From: Salinicoccus halitifaciens
Lineage (GTDB): Bacteria > Bacillota > Bacilli > Staphylococcales > Salinicoccaceae
Direction of reading: 5' to 3'
DNA: 64,000 nucleotides
NCBI RefSeq assembly: GCF_021026095.1
Contig: NZ_JAJNCU010000001.1
Location: forward strand, 248,001 to 312,000
Below are positions 1 to 9,726 of the stretch, piece by piece. Below the pieces are notes generated by a model. That model saw nothing but the letters and a program-made list of their open reading frames with translations, did no database searches and had not been told where the DNA came from. The first letter of the stretch is position 1. The number at the start of each line of letters is the position of its first letter. A program made the translations under genes and the position numbers.

Positions 1-2
1 GG

Positions 3-749
3 CTGAACCAGACGGAATTCACACAGCCCGCCTTGTTTGCACATTCCCTTGCGGTCGCGGGATCCGCAAAGCTCACAGGCAGCCACGTGCTCGGACACAG
101 CCTCGGTGAACTCCCGGCACTCGTCCATGCAGGTGTACTGTCACTCCGTGACGGTGCGAGGATCGTCCAGAAGCGCGGCGAGCTGATGAGTAACTCGAAA
201 GGCGGCAAGATGGCGGCGGTCATCGGAATGGAGTATTCAGACCTCCTGGAATTATGCAGGGCGGTCTCCGATGATTCTGCGAAGGTTGCACCTGCCAACA
301 TCAATGCACCGGACCAGGTCGTGGTCTCGGGTGATGCAGAAGCGGTGGATGCATTCAGTGAACAGGCGAAGGAAAAAGGCGCAAGGCGCGTCATGCCGCT
401 GAACGTCTCCGGTGCGTTCCATTCGCATCTGATGAAGGAAGCGCAGGAGGAATTCAAGGTTTTTGTGGAAGAAATCGAATTCAGGGACGCAGATATCCCG
501 GTCATCCAGAACGTCAGCGCCAAACCTGAGACGGACGGTGCCGTCATCAAACGCCAGCTCGTCGAACAGATCACGAGCCCGGTCAGGTTCGTCGAATGCA
601 TCGAAAGTGCTGCAGCGGCGGGTGTCACTTCCGGCATCGAAGCGGGACCGAAGAAAGTGCTCAGCGGACTGGTGCGCAAAATCGATAAATCGATTAAGGT
701 TAAAAATCTGGATACACTAGAACAGGTAAAGGAGCATTCAAATGACTAA
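3..749 (+). CDS. fabD: Malonyl-CoA:ACP transacylase (5' truncated by window)
   Basis: FabD moves malonyl groups from CoA to acyl carrier protein, the entry step of type II fatty-acid synthesis in the cytoplasm. The frame is open from base 3 and begins inside the protein with [11 protein letters not shown], a conserved FabD segment, so roughly the first 60 residues lie outside the window. The nucleophile motif GHSLGE is at about residues 31-36 of the visible part, and the partner histidine is probably in GAFHSH near residue 138. The TAA stop at 747-749 overlaps the fabG start by 8 bases, which indicates translational coupling. The neighbours fabG and acpP confirm the pathway. Identity is secure; only the start is missing. 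Confidence 0.96.
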   Translation: MNQTEFTQPALFAHSLAVAGSAKLTGSHVLGHSLGELPALVHAGVLSLRDGARIVQKRGELMSNSKGGKMAAVIGMEYSDLLELCRAVSDDSAKVAPANINAPDQVVVSGDAEAVDAFSEQAKEKGARRVMPLNVSGAFHSHLMKEAQEEFKVFVEEIEFRDADIPVIQNVSAKPETDGAVIKRQLVEQITSPVRFVECIESAAAAGVTSGIEAGPKKVLSGLVRKIDKSIKVKNLDTLEQVKEHSND

Positions 750-1479
750 AACAGCATTGGTCACAGGTTCTTCAAGAGGGATCGGCAGAGGCATAGCGCT
801 TGCCCTCGGCAGCGAAGGGTACCATGTGATCGTGAATTACTCAGGTTCTGAAGACAAGGCGAACAGCGTCGTGGAAGAAATTGAAAACGCAGGCGGGAGT
901 GCAGAGAGCTATCAGTGCCATGTCGAAATTTATGATGACGTTAAGGCGATGATCAAACACATCACGAGCACGCACGGTTCTATCGACCTCGTCGTGAACA
1001 ACGCGGGCGTCACAAAGGACGGCCTGCTGATGAGGATGAAGGAAGCGGATTTCGACCGCGTCATCGATGTGAACCTGAAAGGCACGTATAACGTCATACA
1101 GAATGTCTCGCGTCCGATGCTGAAGCAGAAATCCGGCAAAATCATCAACATTTCAAGCATCGTCGCTTCCCTCGGCAACGCAGGCCAGGCGAACTATGTG
1201 GCATCGAAGGCAGGTATAGACGGGCTGACCCGCTCGGTGGCAAGGGAACTTGCCCCGAAAGGGATCACCGTCAATGCGATTGCGCCTGGCTTCATAGAGA
1301 GTGAAATGACGGATGTGCTTTCAGATGAAATCAAAGAGGGCATGCTCGGCCAGATACCGCTCAATCATTTCGGCGGTGTTGAGGATATCGCGAACACCGT
1401 GACGTTCCTTGCAAGTGATAAGGCAGACTACATCACCGGGCAGACAATCCACGTCAACGGCGGTATGTACATGGGATAA
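742..1479 (+). CDS. fabG: 3-oxoacyl-ACP reductase
   Basis: This is the NADPH-dependent reductase of the fatty-acid elongation cycle, converting 3-ketoacyl-ACP to 3-hydroxyacyl-ACP. The 245-residue product is normal for the family. It has the short-chain dehydrogenase cofactor motif TGSSRGIG (8-15), NNAG near 86-89, a catalytic serine in the NISS segment near 136-139, and the YVASK active-site pair (Tyr152, Lys156). The ATG start follows AAAGGAG with good spacing and lies within the end of fabD. Its place between fabD and acpP separates it from the many other short-chain dehydrogenases, including the ymfI-type gene at 51914. Confidence 0.96.
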   Translation: MTKTALVTGSSRGIGRGIALALGSEGYHVIVNYSGSEDKANSVVEEIENAGGSAESYQCHVEIYDDVKAMIKHITSTHGSIDLVVNNAGVTKDGLLMRMKEADFDRVIDVNLKGTYNVIQNVSRPMLKQKSGKIINISSIVASLGNAGQANYVASKAGIDGLTRSVARELAPKGITVNAIAPGFIESEMTDVLSDEIKEGMLGQIPLNHFGGVEDIANTVTFLASDKADYITGQTIHVNGGMYMG

Positions 1480-1512
1480 TCGCTGTGATATTATTAAAGG
1501 GAGGTGAGATAT

Positions 1513-1746
1513 ATGGCAAACTTTGACAAAGTTAAAGACATTATCGTCGACAAGCTTGGAATTGACGAAGATAAAGTGACTAAAGATGCATCTTTCAAAG
1601 ATGATCTTGGTGCAGATTCATTGGACATTGCAGAACTTGTAATGGAACTTGAAGATGAATTCGAAATGGAGATTCCAGACGAAGAGGCTGAGAAAATTCA
1701 AACAGTCGGCGATGCTCTTGACTATATTGATAAATTAGAAAATTAA
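1513..1746 (+). CDS. acpP: Acyl carrier protein
   Basis: The 77-residue acidic protein carries growing acyl chains on a phosphopantetheine arm. The attachment serine is Ser36 in the DSLD motif, followed by the typical helix-II run of Leu, Val and acidic residues. The chosen ATG at 1513 sits behind GGGAGGTGAG; an in-frame non-ATG start nine bases upstream would overlap that ribosome site and is rejected. It is the last gene of the fab cluster here, followed by a strong terminator hairpin at 1759. Codon usage looks more AT-rich than in neighbouring genes, which is common for highly expressed small proteins. Confidence 0.97.
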   Translation: MANFDKVKDIIVDKLGIDEDKVTKDASFKDDLGADSLDIAELVMELEDEFEMEIPDEEAEKIQTVGDALDYIDKLEN

Positions 1747-1758
1747 TTGATGATTGAT

Positions 1759-1790
1759 AAAATCCACTTTTTCAAGTGGATTTTATTTAT
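1759..1790 (+). terminator. Rho-independent terminator after acpP
   Basis: A perfect 11-bp stem, AAAATCCACTT paired with AAGTGGATTTT around a four-base loop, is followed by a T-rich tract. It ends the fabD-fabG-acpP transcript. A second short hairpin, CAGCCG-CTTT-CGGCTG at 1807-1822, lies just downstream in the rnc leader. Confidence 0.85.
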
Positions 1791-1851
1791 GAATTTCTTT
1801 TCCGGTCAGCCGCTTTCGGCTGCACTGATATGAACAGGGAGGTGGAAACTC

Positions 1852-2601
1852 ATGGAGATAGTTTCAAAGAAGATAAAAAATGATAAGCTGGCAGGCCGCA
1901 AGATCCAGGCTTTCGACAAATCGTTCAAAGCATTCCAGAAACGGATCGGCATGGAGCTCGGTGACCATGATATATACCGTCAGGCATTCATGCACAGCTC
2001 TTTCATAAACGACCTGCATCTGGATAAGATCTACAATAATGAGCGCCTGGAATTTTTGGGTGATGCTGTACTAGAATTGATGGTGTCAGACTTTATTTAT
2101 AACAAGTTTCCAAAGCTGCCGGAAGGCGATCTGACGAAACTCAGGGCAAACATAGTGTGTGAACCGTCACTTGTGGTATTCGCGGTCAAATTGAAGATGC
2201 CGGAGCTGATCATCCTCGGCAAAGGTGAGGAGAAGACGGAAGGCAGGAGCCGGCCGTCGATCATTTCCGATACATTCGAAGCCTTTTTGGGCGCACTTTA
2301 CGTGCAGGAGGGCCATGAAACGACACATGAATTTTTAAGGAGATTCGTCTTCGTGGACATCAAGGATGCCCATTACAATGCGGTGGTCGATTACAAGACA
2401 CTGTTGCAGGAAGAGGCACACAAGAGATTTGATGAAGAGCTGGAATACAGGCTGCTGAACGAGTCGGGCCCAAGCCACAACAAGAGCTTCGAAAGCGGGG
2501 TCTTCATCGGGGAAAGGCAGCTCGGCAACGGCAGCGGACGGTCTAAAAAAGAATCAGAACAGCGTGCTGCTGAAAATGCATTGCTTGCGATTCACGGGTA
2601 G
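1852..2601 (+). CDS. rnc: Ribonuclease III
   Basis: RNase III cleaves double-stranded RNA in rRNA precursors and in regulatory duplexes. The 249-residue protein contains the signature NERLEFLGDAVLEL at about 63-76, whose acidic residues bind the catalytic metals. A second acidic cluster lies in the SDTFEAFLGAL segment, and a C-terminal double-stranded RNA-binding domain covers roughly 175-247. The ATG at 1852 has a GGGAGGTGG ribosome site. It lies 11 bases before smc, the arrangement known from Staphylococcus and Bacillus. The 105-base gap upstream holds the acpP terminator and a small hairpin but no convincing promoter. Confidence 0.97.
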   Translation: MEIVSKKIKNDKLAGRKIQAFDKSFKAFQKRIGMELGDHDIYRQAFMHSSFINDLHLDKIYNNERLEFLGDAVLELMVSDFIYNKFPKLPEGDLTKLRANIVCEPSLVVFAVKLKMPELIILGKGEEKTEGRSRPSIISDTFEAFLGALYVQEGHETTHEFLRRFVFVDIKDAHYNAVVDYKTLLQEEAHKRFDEELEYRLLNESGPSHNKSFESGVFIGERQLGNGSGRSKKESEQRAAENALLAIHG

Positions 2602-2612
2602 GAGTTCAGAGA

Positions 2613-5600
2613 ATGGTTTATTTGAAATCGATAGAGGCAAATGGCTTCAAATCATTTGCGAATAAGGTAGATGTAAGTTTCGACAGCGGCCTGACGGCCG
2701 TCGTCGGCCCGAACGGCAGCGGCAAGAGCAACATCACCGATGCCATCCGCTGGGTGCTCGGCGAACAATCCGCAAAGACCATCCGCGGTGTGAAGATGGA
2801 AGATGTCATCTTCAGCGGTACGGACTCCCGTAAACCGATGAATTCAGCTTCGGTGAAACTGACGCTCGACAATGGCGCACGGGGCCTTGCGGTCGATGCC
2901 GATGAGGTCAGCATCACGCGGAAGCTGTACAGGAACGGTGACAGCGAGTACTTTATCAACGATGAACGTGTGCGCCTGAAGGAAATCACCGAGCTGTTCC
3001 TCGATTCGGGGCTCGGCAGGAACGCCTACAACATCATTTCACAGGGTGAAGTGGATACGCTTCTGAAGGCGCGGCCGGATGAAAGAAGGACGCTGATCGA
3101 AGAAGTGGCGGGCGTGATGAAATATAAAATCCGCAGGAAAGAGTCGGAAAAACGGCTGCAGGATACGAAAGACAACCTGAACCGGGTCAACGACATCATC
3201 CGCGAGCTGTCCGGGCGTGTTGAGAAGCTGGAAGTCGAAAGTGCCAATGCCGGGGAGTACCTTGCCTTGAAAGAGGAGATGAAGAAGGCGGACATTGAAG
3301 TCACCATCTACGACATCAACCATCTCCTGAAAAAACTGGAGGAAGAGAACGCGCGGATCGGGGAAGCGGAAAAGCTGCTGAAACGTCATCAGAGCGAGAC
3401 TGCGGCGCTGGATGAGAAACTGGCGGATCTGAGCGCGGCGCGTGACGGTGAAGATGCGAATTCCAAAACGATCAACAGGAAAATCGTCGAAACTTCCAAG
3501 AAGCTCGAACAGCTCAACGGAAAGATTGCCCTTTTTGAAGAGCGGAAATCCAACAAAGGACAGCTGAAGGAGGAATTATCCTCACGCCTCGACAAGGCGG
3601 TGGCCGAAAAAGAGGAACATGAAACCATGCTCTCAGGCATCAATGAGGAGCTTGCAGAATACCGGACGGCGATTAAAGATTTACGTGAGTCTCTTAAGGA
3701 AACCGAGGAGAAAAGGGCCTACCTGAGCCGGGATCACACCGGGGAGATTGAAAAACTGAAGGATCAGTATTATGCGCTCATGGTCGAGAAGACGACGCTT
3801 GAGAATGAACAGAAGCGGACAGAGGAGATGCTGAAAGATCAGCATTCGCTCTTCAGCCAGCAGAAAGCGCGCGCCGGGACACTTGAGAAGGAAGTTTCGG
3901 AGTATGAATCGCGTCTCGAAGAGAAGCAGGCGGAGTTATCGGAAAGCGCGGAGGCGCTGACCTCCCTCCGCTCAGAGTATAAGGAAAAGAAACGGCAGAG
4001 GGAAGACGTTTACGCATCCTACCTTGAAGAGAAGGATAAGTACGAAAAAAGCCTCACGTATTATGAAAAGCAGAAATCACGGCTCGATATGCTGAAGAGC
4101 ATCCAGAACGAATACAGGGGATACTTCCCCGGCGTCCGCGCCGTGCTGCAGAACGGCGGATCGCTCGAAGGCGTCATAGGTGCCGTCGGCGAACTGATCG
4201 GCTCGGAGCCGAAATATGTGACGGCCCTCGATACGGCCCTCGGTGCCGCAAGCCAGAATATCGTGATGCGCTCCGAAGCGGATGCGAAAGAGGCAATAGG
4301 CTTCCTGAAGCGGCTGAAGCGGGGGTTCGCCACGTTCCTGCCGCTTGACGTCATAAAGAAACGCTCGCTTTCCGATTCTGTGCTGAACACTTTAAGGAAT
4401 TCTACGGTGGAGGCACAGGTGCTGGCGGAAGCCGTGGATATAAAACCGGAATATGAAAATGTCATCTGGCATCTCCTCGGGACGACGGTCGTCGTTGAAA
4501 ACATCGATGATGCGGGCATCATTGCCAGGGAGACCGGCCACCGTGTCAAAATTGTCACGCTGGACGGAGAGACCGTCTTTCCGGGCGGTGCCATGAGCGG
4601 CGGCTCAAGGCAGTCTAAAGGGTCCGTGCTTGAGACGAAGAGTGAAATCGATGAAATAGGAAAGAAACTGAAAAGCCATGAAACGCTCATTGCAGCCCAG
4701 AAAGAGAAAGTCGATGGTTTAAGCGGGAAGATCACCGATATGGATATGGAAATCTCCGGACTGGAAGAAGCCGGCACCGCTGAAAGTGACCGTCATGATG
4801 AGCTCAGGCAGCTTGCCTCATCGCTCGACTACCAGCTGTCCTCAAGGAAAGAGACGCTCCGCATGATTGAGGAGGAGTTATCTTCAAGGACGGATGAACA
4901 TGACAGTGCGGATTTTGAAGAACAGATCAGAAATAAAGAAATTGAACTGGAACAGCTCGATGAGCGCATACGTCTCATCAGCGCCTCCGAGAAGGATAAG
5001 AAAACCGAGCTTGAAACACTGGCGGATGAATATAATGCGGTGCAGAATGAATTGACGCGGGCGAACGAGCGCTATAATTACAAGAAAAGCGAGCATGCGC
5101 GGATCACCGAGGCGCTGGATGCGATTGCCGCTTCAATTGATGAAATCAAAAACGAACAGGAAATCATCTCCCTCGACCTCACCACCCTTGACGTCAAGGC
5201 GCTGCGGGAAGAGAAAGAGACGCTGGCACAGACGTTGGAGCAGCTGTACGGCGAGGCGGATGAACTGTCGGAACTGCAGTACAGCCTGAAAAGCGAATAC
5301 CAGGAAGCAGGCAGGCAGCGCGAGGAGATCTACAGACAGTCGGAAGCCCTTCAGGATACATTGAGGAGCGCCACCGGTACTAAGGAAAAGCTGGATGCGA
5401 GACTTGAGCAGAAACTCGAATATTTATCGGAGAACTACAGGACGACTTACGAACGCGAGAGCGGCCAGTTCACCGAATTCAAGGATATCGAGGATAAGCG
5501 CCTTCAGATCAACCTGAACAAAAAGAGCATCGAAGAGCTCGGTCCTGTCAATCTCGGTGCCATCGACGAGTATGCGGTCGTGAACGAACGGTACACCTTC

Positions 5601-6152
5601 CTGAAAGACCAGGAGGCGGACCTGCTTGAAGCGCGTGAGACGCTGCTTGAAGTGATCGCTGAAATGGACGATACCGTGGCGGAGCGCTTCAAAGATGCGT
5701 TCCACGAAGTGGACCGCCGCTTCGGCGAAGTGTTCAGAGAGATGTTCGGCGGCGGGCTTGCAGAGCTCAGGCTGACCGAGCCGGATGATTACCTCAATTC
5801 CGGCATAGAAATCTATGCCCAGCCGCCGGGCAAGAAGTTATCAAGCCTGTCGCTCCTGTCGGGCGGCGAGCGGGCACTGACGGCAATCAGCCTCCTCTTC
5901 AGCATGCTGAAGGTCAGGATCAGCCCGTTCATCATTCTGGATGAGGTGGAGGCCGCCCTCGATGAAGCCAATGTGGTGCGGTATGCACAGTACTTGAAAA
6001 AGCTTTCCATGGATATGCAATTCATTGTGATTACGCATAGAAAAGGTACAATGGAAGAAGCGGACAGGCTGTTCGGCGTGACCATGCAGGAGCGCGGTGT
6101 CAGCCAGCTGATCAGCGTGGATTTAAAAGATTATGAAGAGGCGAAAGTCTGA
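2613..6152 (+). CDS. smc: Chromosome partition protein SMC
   Basis: The ATPase core of the bacterial condensin organises and segregates the chromosome, working with ScpA and ScpB, which are not in this window. The 1179-residue length fits the family. The Walker A motif GPNGSGKSN is at 32-40. Two long charged coiled-coil arms flank a globular hinge at about 505-640, containing GVIGAVGELIG. The ABC signature LSGGER is near 1080 and the Walker B segment FIILDEVEAALD near 1105. The gene starts 11 bases after rnc and leads into ftsY after 26 bases. Nothing is missing or interrupted. Confidence 0.97.
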   Translation: MVYLKSIEANGFKSFANKVDVSFDSGLTAVVGPNGSGKSNITDAIRWVLGEQSAKTIRGVKMEDVIFSGTDSRKPMNSASVKLTLDNGARGLAVDADEVSITRKLYRNGDSEYFINDERVRLKEITELFLDSGLGRNAYNIISQGEVDTLLKARPDERRTLIEEVAGVMKYKIRRKESEKRLQDTKDNLNRVNDIIRELSGRVEKLEVESANAGEYLALKEEMKKADIEVTIYDINHLLKKLEEENARIGEAEKLLKRHQSETAALDEKLADLSAARDGEDANSKTINRKIVETSKKLEQLNGKIALFEERKSNKGQLKEELSSRLDKAVAEKEEHETMLSGINEELAEYRTAIKDLRESLKETEEKRAYLSRDHTGEIEKLKDQYYALMVEKTTLENEQKRTEEMLKDQHSLFSQQKARAGTLEKEVSEYESRLEEKQAELSESAEALTSLRSEYKEKKRQREDVYASYLEEKDKYEKSLTYYEKQKSRLDMLKSIQNEYRGYFPGVRAVLQNGGSLEGVIGAVGELIGSEPKYVTALDTALGAASQNIVMRSEADAKEAIGFLKRLKRGFATFLPLDVIKKRSLSDSVLNTLRNSTVEAQVLAEAVDIKPEYENVIWHLLGTTVVVENIDDAGIIARETGHRVKIVTLDGETVFPGGAMSGGSRQSKGSVLETKSEIDEIGKKLKSHETLIAAQKEKVDGLSGKITDMDMEISGLEEAGTAESDRHDELRQLASSLDYQLSSRKETLRMIEEELSSRTDEHDSADFEEQIRNKEIELEQLDERIRLISASEKDKKTELETLADEYNAVQNELTRANERYNYKKSEHARITEALDAIAASIDEIKNEQEIISLDLTTLDVKALREEKETLAQTLEQLYGEADELSELQYSLKSEYQEAGRQREEIYRQSEALQDTLRSATGTKEKLDARLEQKLEYLSENYRTTYERESGQFTEFKDIEDKRLQINLNKKSIEELGPVNLGAIDEYAVVNERYTFLKDQEADLLEARETLLEVIAEMDDTVAERFKDAFHEVDRRFGEVFREMFGGGLAELRLTEPDDYLNSGIEIYAQPPGKKLSSLSLLSGGERALTAISLLFSMLKVRISPFIILDEVEAALDEANVVRYAQYLKKLSMDMQFIVITHRKGTMEEADRLFGVTMQERGVSQLISVDLKDYEEAKV

Positions 6153-6178
6153 TAATGAAGATACAGAGGTGTATATAA

Positions 6179-7297
6179 ATGGGTATTTTTGATCGCTTTA
6201 AAAAGAAGTTCAAGCCTGAGAAAACGGCGGAGGATCTGCCGTCTGCGGAGCAGCAGAGCGAAAATCTGGACGACGGTCTCATCAGCATTGATGAATTTGA
6301 ACAGTGGGAACAGGAACAGATCACCTATAAATTCAAGGCAGGCCTCGAGAAGAGCCGTGAGAAGTTCCAGGCCGAGATCAACCAGCTGATGTCGATGTAC
6401 CGGAAGGTCGATGAGGACTTCTTCGAAGCACTCGAGGAAATCCTCATCGGGGCGGATGTGGGCTTCAACACCGTACTCGAACTGACCGATGAACTGAGGC
6501 AGGAAGCGAAACTGAAAAACATCACGGAAACGGAAGACTTGAAGGAGACCATCGTTGAAAAGATGGTCGAAATCTACAACCGCAATGACGAACTGCCGGA
6601 ATCAGTCCATATCGAGGAAGACGGTCTGACGGTGATCCTCGTCGTCGGCGTGAACGGCGTCGGCAAGACGACGAGCATCGGCAAACTGGCCCATAAATAT
6701 AAGAATGAAGGCAAATCGGTCATGCTGGCAGCGGGCGACACGTTCCGTGCAGGTGCGATCAACCAGCTTCAGATTTGGGGTGACCGCGTCGGTGCAGATG
6801 TCATCAGGCAGGCGGAGGGCAGCGACCCTGCCGCCGTGATGTATGATGCAGTCAATGCAGCGAAAAAGCGCGGCACGGACATTTTGATCTGTGATACTGC
6901 AGGGCGCCTTCAGAATAAGGGCAACTTGATGAACGAGCTCGGTAAAATGAAGAAAGTCATCCAGAAAGTGGTGCCTGAAGCGCCGCATGAAGTGCTGCTC
7001 ACACTGGATGCGACGACCGGCCAGAATGCACTCATACAGGCGAAGTCGTTCCAGGAAGTGACGGATGTCACCGGCATCGTGCTGACGAAGCTCGACGGCA
7101 CGGCCAAGGGCGGCATCGTGCTCGCAATCAAGAACGAACTTGGCATCCCGGTGAAATTCGTCGGCCTCGGGGAGCAGCTTGACGATCTTCAGGAGTTCGA
7201 CGCGGAAAGTTATGTATACGGGCTGTTCGCAGATATGATCCATCAGTCGGATGAGCTTGATGACGCAGCCGCAGAGGCAGTTGATAAGGATGACTGA
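6179..7297 (+). CDS. ftsY: Signal recognition particle receptor FtsY
   Basis: FtsY is the GTPase at the membrane that receives ribosome-nascent chain complexes from Ffh. The 372-residue protein has a short acidic N-terminal region in place of a transmembrane segment, then the NG domain: G1 [10 protein letters not shown] near 155, DTAGR near 240, and [10 protein letters not shown] near 300. The ATG at 6179 follows AGAGGTG. The stop at 7295 lies inside the start region of ylxM, so ftsY, ylxM and ffh form a targeting operon with both particle GTPases together. Confidence 0.97.
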   Translation: MGIFDRFKKKFKPEKTAEDLPSAEQQSENLDDGLISIDEFEQWEQEQITYKFKAGLEKSREKFQAEINQLMSMYRKVDEDFFEALEEILIGADVGFNTVLELTDELRQEAKLKNITETEDLKETIVEKMVEIYNRNDELPESVHIEEDGLTVILVVGVNGVGKTTSIGKLAHKYKNEGKSVMLAAGDTFRAGAINQLQIWGDRVGADVIRQAEGSDPAAVMYDAVNAAKKRGTDILICDTAGRLQNKGNLMNELGKMKKVIQKVVPEAPHEVLLTLDATTGQNALIQAKSFQEVTDVTGIVLTKLDGTAKGGIVLAIKNELGIPVKFVGLGEQLDDLQEFDAESYVYGLFADMIHQSDELDDAAAEAVDKDD

Positions 7298-7631
7298 GGA
7301 ACTCGAACGCACCACCCGGGTCAACTACCTGTTTGATTTCTACCACTCCCTCCTGACTGAAAAACAGCGTGCGTACGTGGAACTTTATTACCTGGAGGAT
7401 TACTCCTTCAGTGAAATCGCAGACACTTTGAAAGTGACAAGACAGGCGGTTTATGATAATTTAAAACGTACTAAAGATCTGCTTGAAGACTATGAAGCGA
7501 ACCTCGGGCTCTACGGTGCCTTCATCAAGAGGCAGCAGTACTACCGGCAGATCAGGGAGTATATAAAAAATCAGGATTTCAATAAGATAGACGCAGTCAT
7601 AAATGAACTTGAAACTCTGGAGGAGGAGTAA
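7290..7631 (+). CDS. ylxM: YlxM family putative DNA-binding protein of the SRP operon
   Basis: A small protein of 113 residues with a sigma-factor-like helix-turn-helix: [18 protein letters not shown] followed by [20 protein letters not shown], then an acidic C-terminal helix. YlxM proteins sit between ftsY and ffh in Firmicutes and have been linked to SRP function in some species; the precise role is not settled. The ATG at 7290 is chosen because family members begin close to this point. It overlaps the ftsY stop by 8 bases, and the gene ends 2 bases before ffh. Confidence 0.9.
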   Translation: MTEELERTTRVNYLFDFYHSLLTEKQRAYVELYYLEDYSFSEIADTLKVTRQAVYDNLKRTKDLLEDYEANLGLYGAFIKRQQYYRQIREYIKNQDFNKIDAVINELETLEEE

Positions 7632-7633
7632 TA

Positions 7634-8980
7634 ATGGCATTTGAAGGTTTAGGAGAACGTCTCCAGGCCACGATGGACCGGATCAAGAGCAAAGGTAAAG
7701 TCTCGGAAGCCGACGTCAAGGTGATGATGCGCGAAGTGCGGCTTGCGCTGCTTGAAGCGGACGTCAACTTTAAAGTGGTCAAGCAGTTCATCAGCCAGGT
7801 GCGTGAACGCGCGCTCGGCAGTGATGTCATGCAGTCGCTGACACCGGGCCAGCAGGTGATCAAGATCGTCAAGGAAGAGCTGACGGAACTGATGGGCGGG
7901 GAGAACCAGAAGATCAACCTGGCAAAGAAACCGCCGACGGTCATCATGATGGTCGGCCTGCAGGGTGCGGGTAAGACGACCACCGCAGGCAAGCTGGCAC
8001 TGCACCTTAGGAAGAATTACAATAAAAAACCGCTGCTCGTTGCAGGGGATATTTACCGTCCGGCGGCGATCGACCAGCTGGAGACGGTCGGGAAGCAGAT
8101 CGACATCCCGGTCTTCAACCTGGGCGATAAGGTGAAGCCGCAGGAAATCGCTGAAAAAGCACTGGCCCATGCAAAAGAGGAGCATCTGGATACGGTCATC
8201 ATCGATACAGCGGGACGTCTGCACATCGATGAAGATCTGATGAACGAGCTGAAGGACATCAAGGAAATTTCGAACCCGGATGAAATCATGCTCGTCGTCG
8301 ACTCGATGACCGGCCAGGATGCCGTGAATGTCGCAGAGTCCTTCAACGACCTGCTCGACATCACCGGCGTGACGCTGACAAAACTTGACGGGGATACGCG
8401 CGGCGGTGCGGCGCTGTCGATCCGTTCGGTCACTGAGAAGCCGATCAAATTCGTCGGTGTGTCCGAGAAGATGGACGGCCTTGAATCATTCCACCCCGAC
8501 CGCATGGCACAGAGGATTCTCGGCATGGGCGACATGCTGTCGATCATCGAGAAGGCACAGACGAACGTCGATATGGATGAACAGAAGAAGATGGAGCAGA
8601 AGATCAAAGATCAGAGCTTCACACTGGATGACTTCCTCGAGCAGATGGATCAGGTGAAGACACTCGGGCCGCTCGATGAACTGCTCAAGATGATGCCGGG
8701 CGCGAACAAGATCAAAGGCCTCGATAAGATGCAGATGAGCGGCAAGGAGATCGACCATATCCAGGCGATCATCCGTTCAATGACGATGGAGGAGCGCGAA
8801 AAGCCCGAAAAGCTGAACGCGAGCAGAAAGAAGCGGATCGCCAAAGGCTCCGGACGCTCCCTTCAGGAAGTCAACCGCCTGCTGAAGCAGTTCCAGGATA
8901 TGAAGAAGATGATGAAGCAGATGACCGGCGGCAAAGGCAAGAAGAAAAACCCGTTCGGCAATATGCAGCTGCCGTTTTAA
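7634..8980 (+). CDS. ffh: Signal recognition particle protein Ffh (SRP54)
   Basis: Ffh is the GTPase subunit of the SRP; it binds 4.5S/6S RNA and signal sequences and delivers nascent membrane and secreted proteins to FtsY. The 448-residue protein has an N domain, a G domain with GLQGAGKTTT near 107, DTAGRLHID near 190 and TKLDGDTRGG near 248, and a methionine-rich M domain from about 300 ending in a lysine- and glycine-rich tail. The ribosome site AGGAGGAGT overlaps the end of ylxM. A terminator directly follows the gene. Confidence 0.97.
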   Translation: MAFEGLGERLQATMDRIKSKGKVSEADVKVMMREVRLALLEADVNFKVVKQFISQVRERALGSDVMQSLTPGQQVIKIVKEELTELMGGENQKINLAKKPPTVIMMVGLQGAGKTTTAGKLALHLRKNYNKKPLLVAGDIYRPAAIDQLETVGKQIDIPVFNLGDKVKPQEIAEKALAHAKEEHLDTVIIDTAGRLHIDEDLMNELKDIKEISNPDEIMLVVDSMTGQDAVNVAESFNDLLDITGVTLTKLDGDTRGGAALSIRSVTEKPIKFVGVSEKMDGLESFHPDRMAQRILGMGDMLSIIEKAQTNVDMDEQKKMEQKIKDQSFTLDDFLEQMDQVKTLGPLDELLKMMPGANKIKGLDKMQMSGKEIDHIQAIIRSMTMEEREKPEKLNASRKKRIAKGSGRSLQEVNRLLKQFQDMKKMMKQMTGGKGKKKNPFGNMQLPF

Positions 8981-8993
8981 AATGACGGAATAT

Positions 8994-9029
8994 AAACTTG
9001 TAAAGGAAAAGCCCTTTACAAGTTTTTTA
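8994..9029 (+). terminator. Terminator after ffh, overlapping the rpsP promoter
   Basis: A 13-bp perfect stem (AAACTTGTAAAGG with CCTTTACAAGTTT) with a 6-base loop runs into a T tract. The 3' arm contains the probable -35 box of the next promoter. Confidence 0.88.
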
Positions 9030-9043
9030 TTATCTGGTATAGT
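9015..9043 (+). promoter_or_regulatory. Promoter for rpsP operon
   Basis: TTTACA (9015-9020), a 17-base spacer and TATAGT (9038-9043) preceded by TGG form a good sigma-A promoter with an extended -10. It drives rpsP and khpA. The -35 box lies in the ffh terminator stem. Confidence 0.7.
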
Positions 9044-9081
9044 ATTAAAAGTGAAATCGTAGAGAGAAAGGAGTTATATAA

Positions 9082-9357
9082 ATGGCTGTTAAATTAAGAT
9101 TGACTCGTATGGGTTCCAAAAGAAACCCTTACTACCGCATAGTTGTTGCAGATTCAAGAAGTCCGAGGGACGGTCGCATCATCGAGCAGATCGGTTCCTA
9201 CAACCCTGTATCCAAAGAGGATGAAAACATCACTCTGGATGAGGAAAAAGCACTTCAGTGGCTGAAAGACGGCGCGAAACCAAGCGACACTGTCCGCAAC
9301 ATCCTCAGCCGCAGAGGCGTAATGGAAAGACTGCATAACGAGAAACTCGGGAAATAA
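9082..9357 (+). CDS. rpsP: 30S ribosomal protein S16
   Basis: S16 (91 residues) binds 16S rRNA during early small-subunit assembly. The N-terminus [20 protein letters not shown] is the family hallmark. The ATG follows GAAAGGAG. As in other Firmicutes the gene comes after ffh and precedes the KH protein gene, rimM, trmD and rplS. Confidence 0.98.
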   Translation: MAVKLRLTRMGSKRNPYYRIVVADSRSPRDGRIIEQIGSYNPVSKEDENITLDEEKALQWLKDGAKPSDTVRNILSRRGVMERLHNEKLGK

Positions 9358-9362
9358 TCTAT

Positions 9363-9590
9363 ATGGAAAACTTACTGCAAACCATTCTTGAACCGATGCT
9401 GGAGCACCCGGAAGACTTGGAAATTTCTTCAGAAGAGACGAAGTATAACATTTCTTACAAAATATCTGTGCACAGCGACGATACCGGTCGTGTCATAGGT
9501 AAGCGCGGGCGCGTCATAAAGGCAATCCGCATCATCATGTCGAATACCAACCATGAAAATTCCAAGAAAGTGTTTGTCGATGTAGATTAA
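9363..9590 (+). CDS. khpA: KH-domain RNA-binding protein KhpA (YlqC)
   Basis: A 75-residue single KH domain with the RNA-gripping loop GRVIGKRGRVIKAIR at about 45-59. In pneumococcus and lactobacilli KhpA pairs with KhpB/EloR and affects small RNAs and cell elongation; that role is family knowledge, not visible here. The ATG lies 5 bases after the rpsP stop. No clear Shine-Dalgarno sequence precedes it, so translation may depend on re-initiation from rpsP. A terminator follows. Confidence 0.92.
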   Translation: MENLLQTILEPMLEHPEDLEISSEETKYNISYKISVHSDDTGRVIGKRGRVIKAIRIIMSNTNHENSKKVFVDVD

Positions 9591-9604
9591 TATTCAGATT
9601 TTCC

Positions 9605-9633
9605 AGGCACACCGCGAGGTGTGTCCTTTTTTA
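9605..9633 (+). terminator. Terminator after khpA
   Basis: CACACC pairs with GGTGTG around GCGA, extended by GG/CC across one bulged T, followed by TTTTTT. It separates rpsP-khpA from rimM-trmD. Confidence 0.75.
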
Positions 9634-9652
9634 TGTGGGTGCAGCATTTCCG

Positions 9653-9683
9653 GTTGCCGCCCCGGGGCCGGCAGATATATAAT
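9653..9683 (+). promoter_or_regulatory. Possible promoter for rimM-trmD
   Basis: A perfect TATAAT is at 9678-9683. The best -35 candidate is TTGCCG at 9653-9658 with a long 19-base spacer, so only the -10 is convincing. Confidence 0.4.
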
Positions 9684-9726
9684 AATGAAGAAATGATTAC
9701 GGAACAAAACTTAAGGTGGTTATAAA

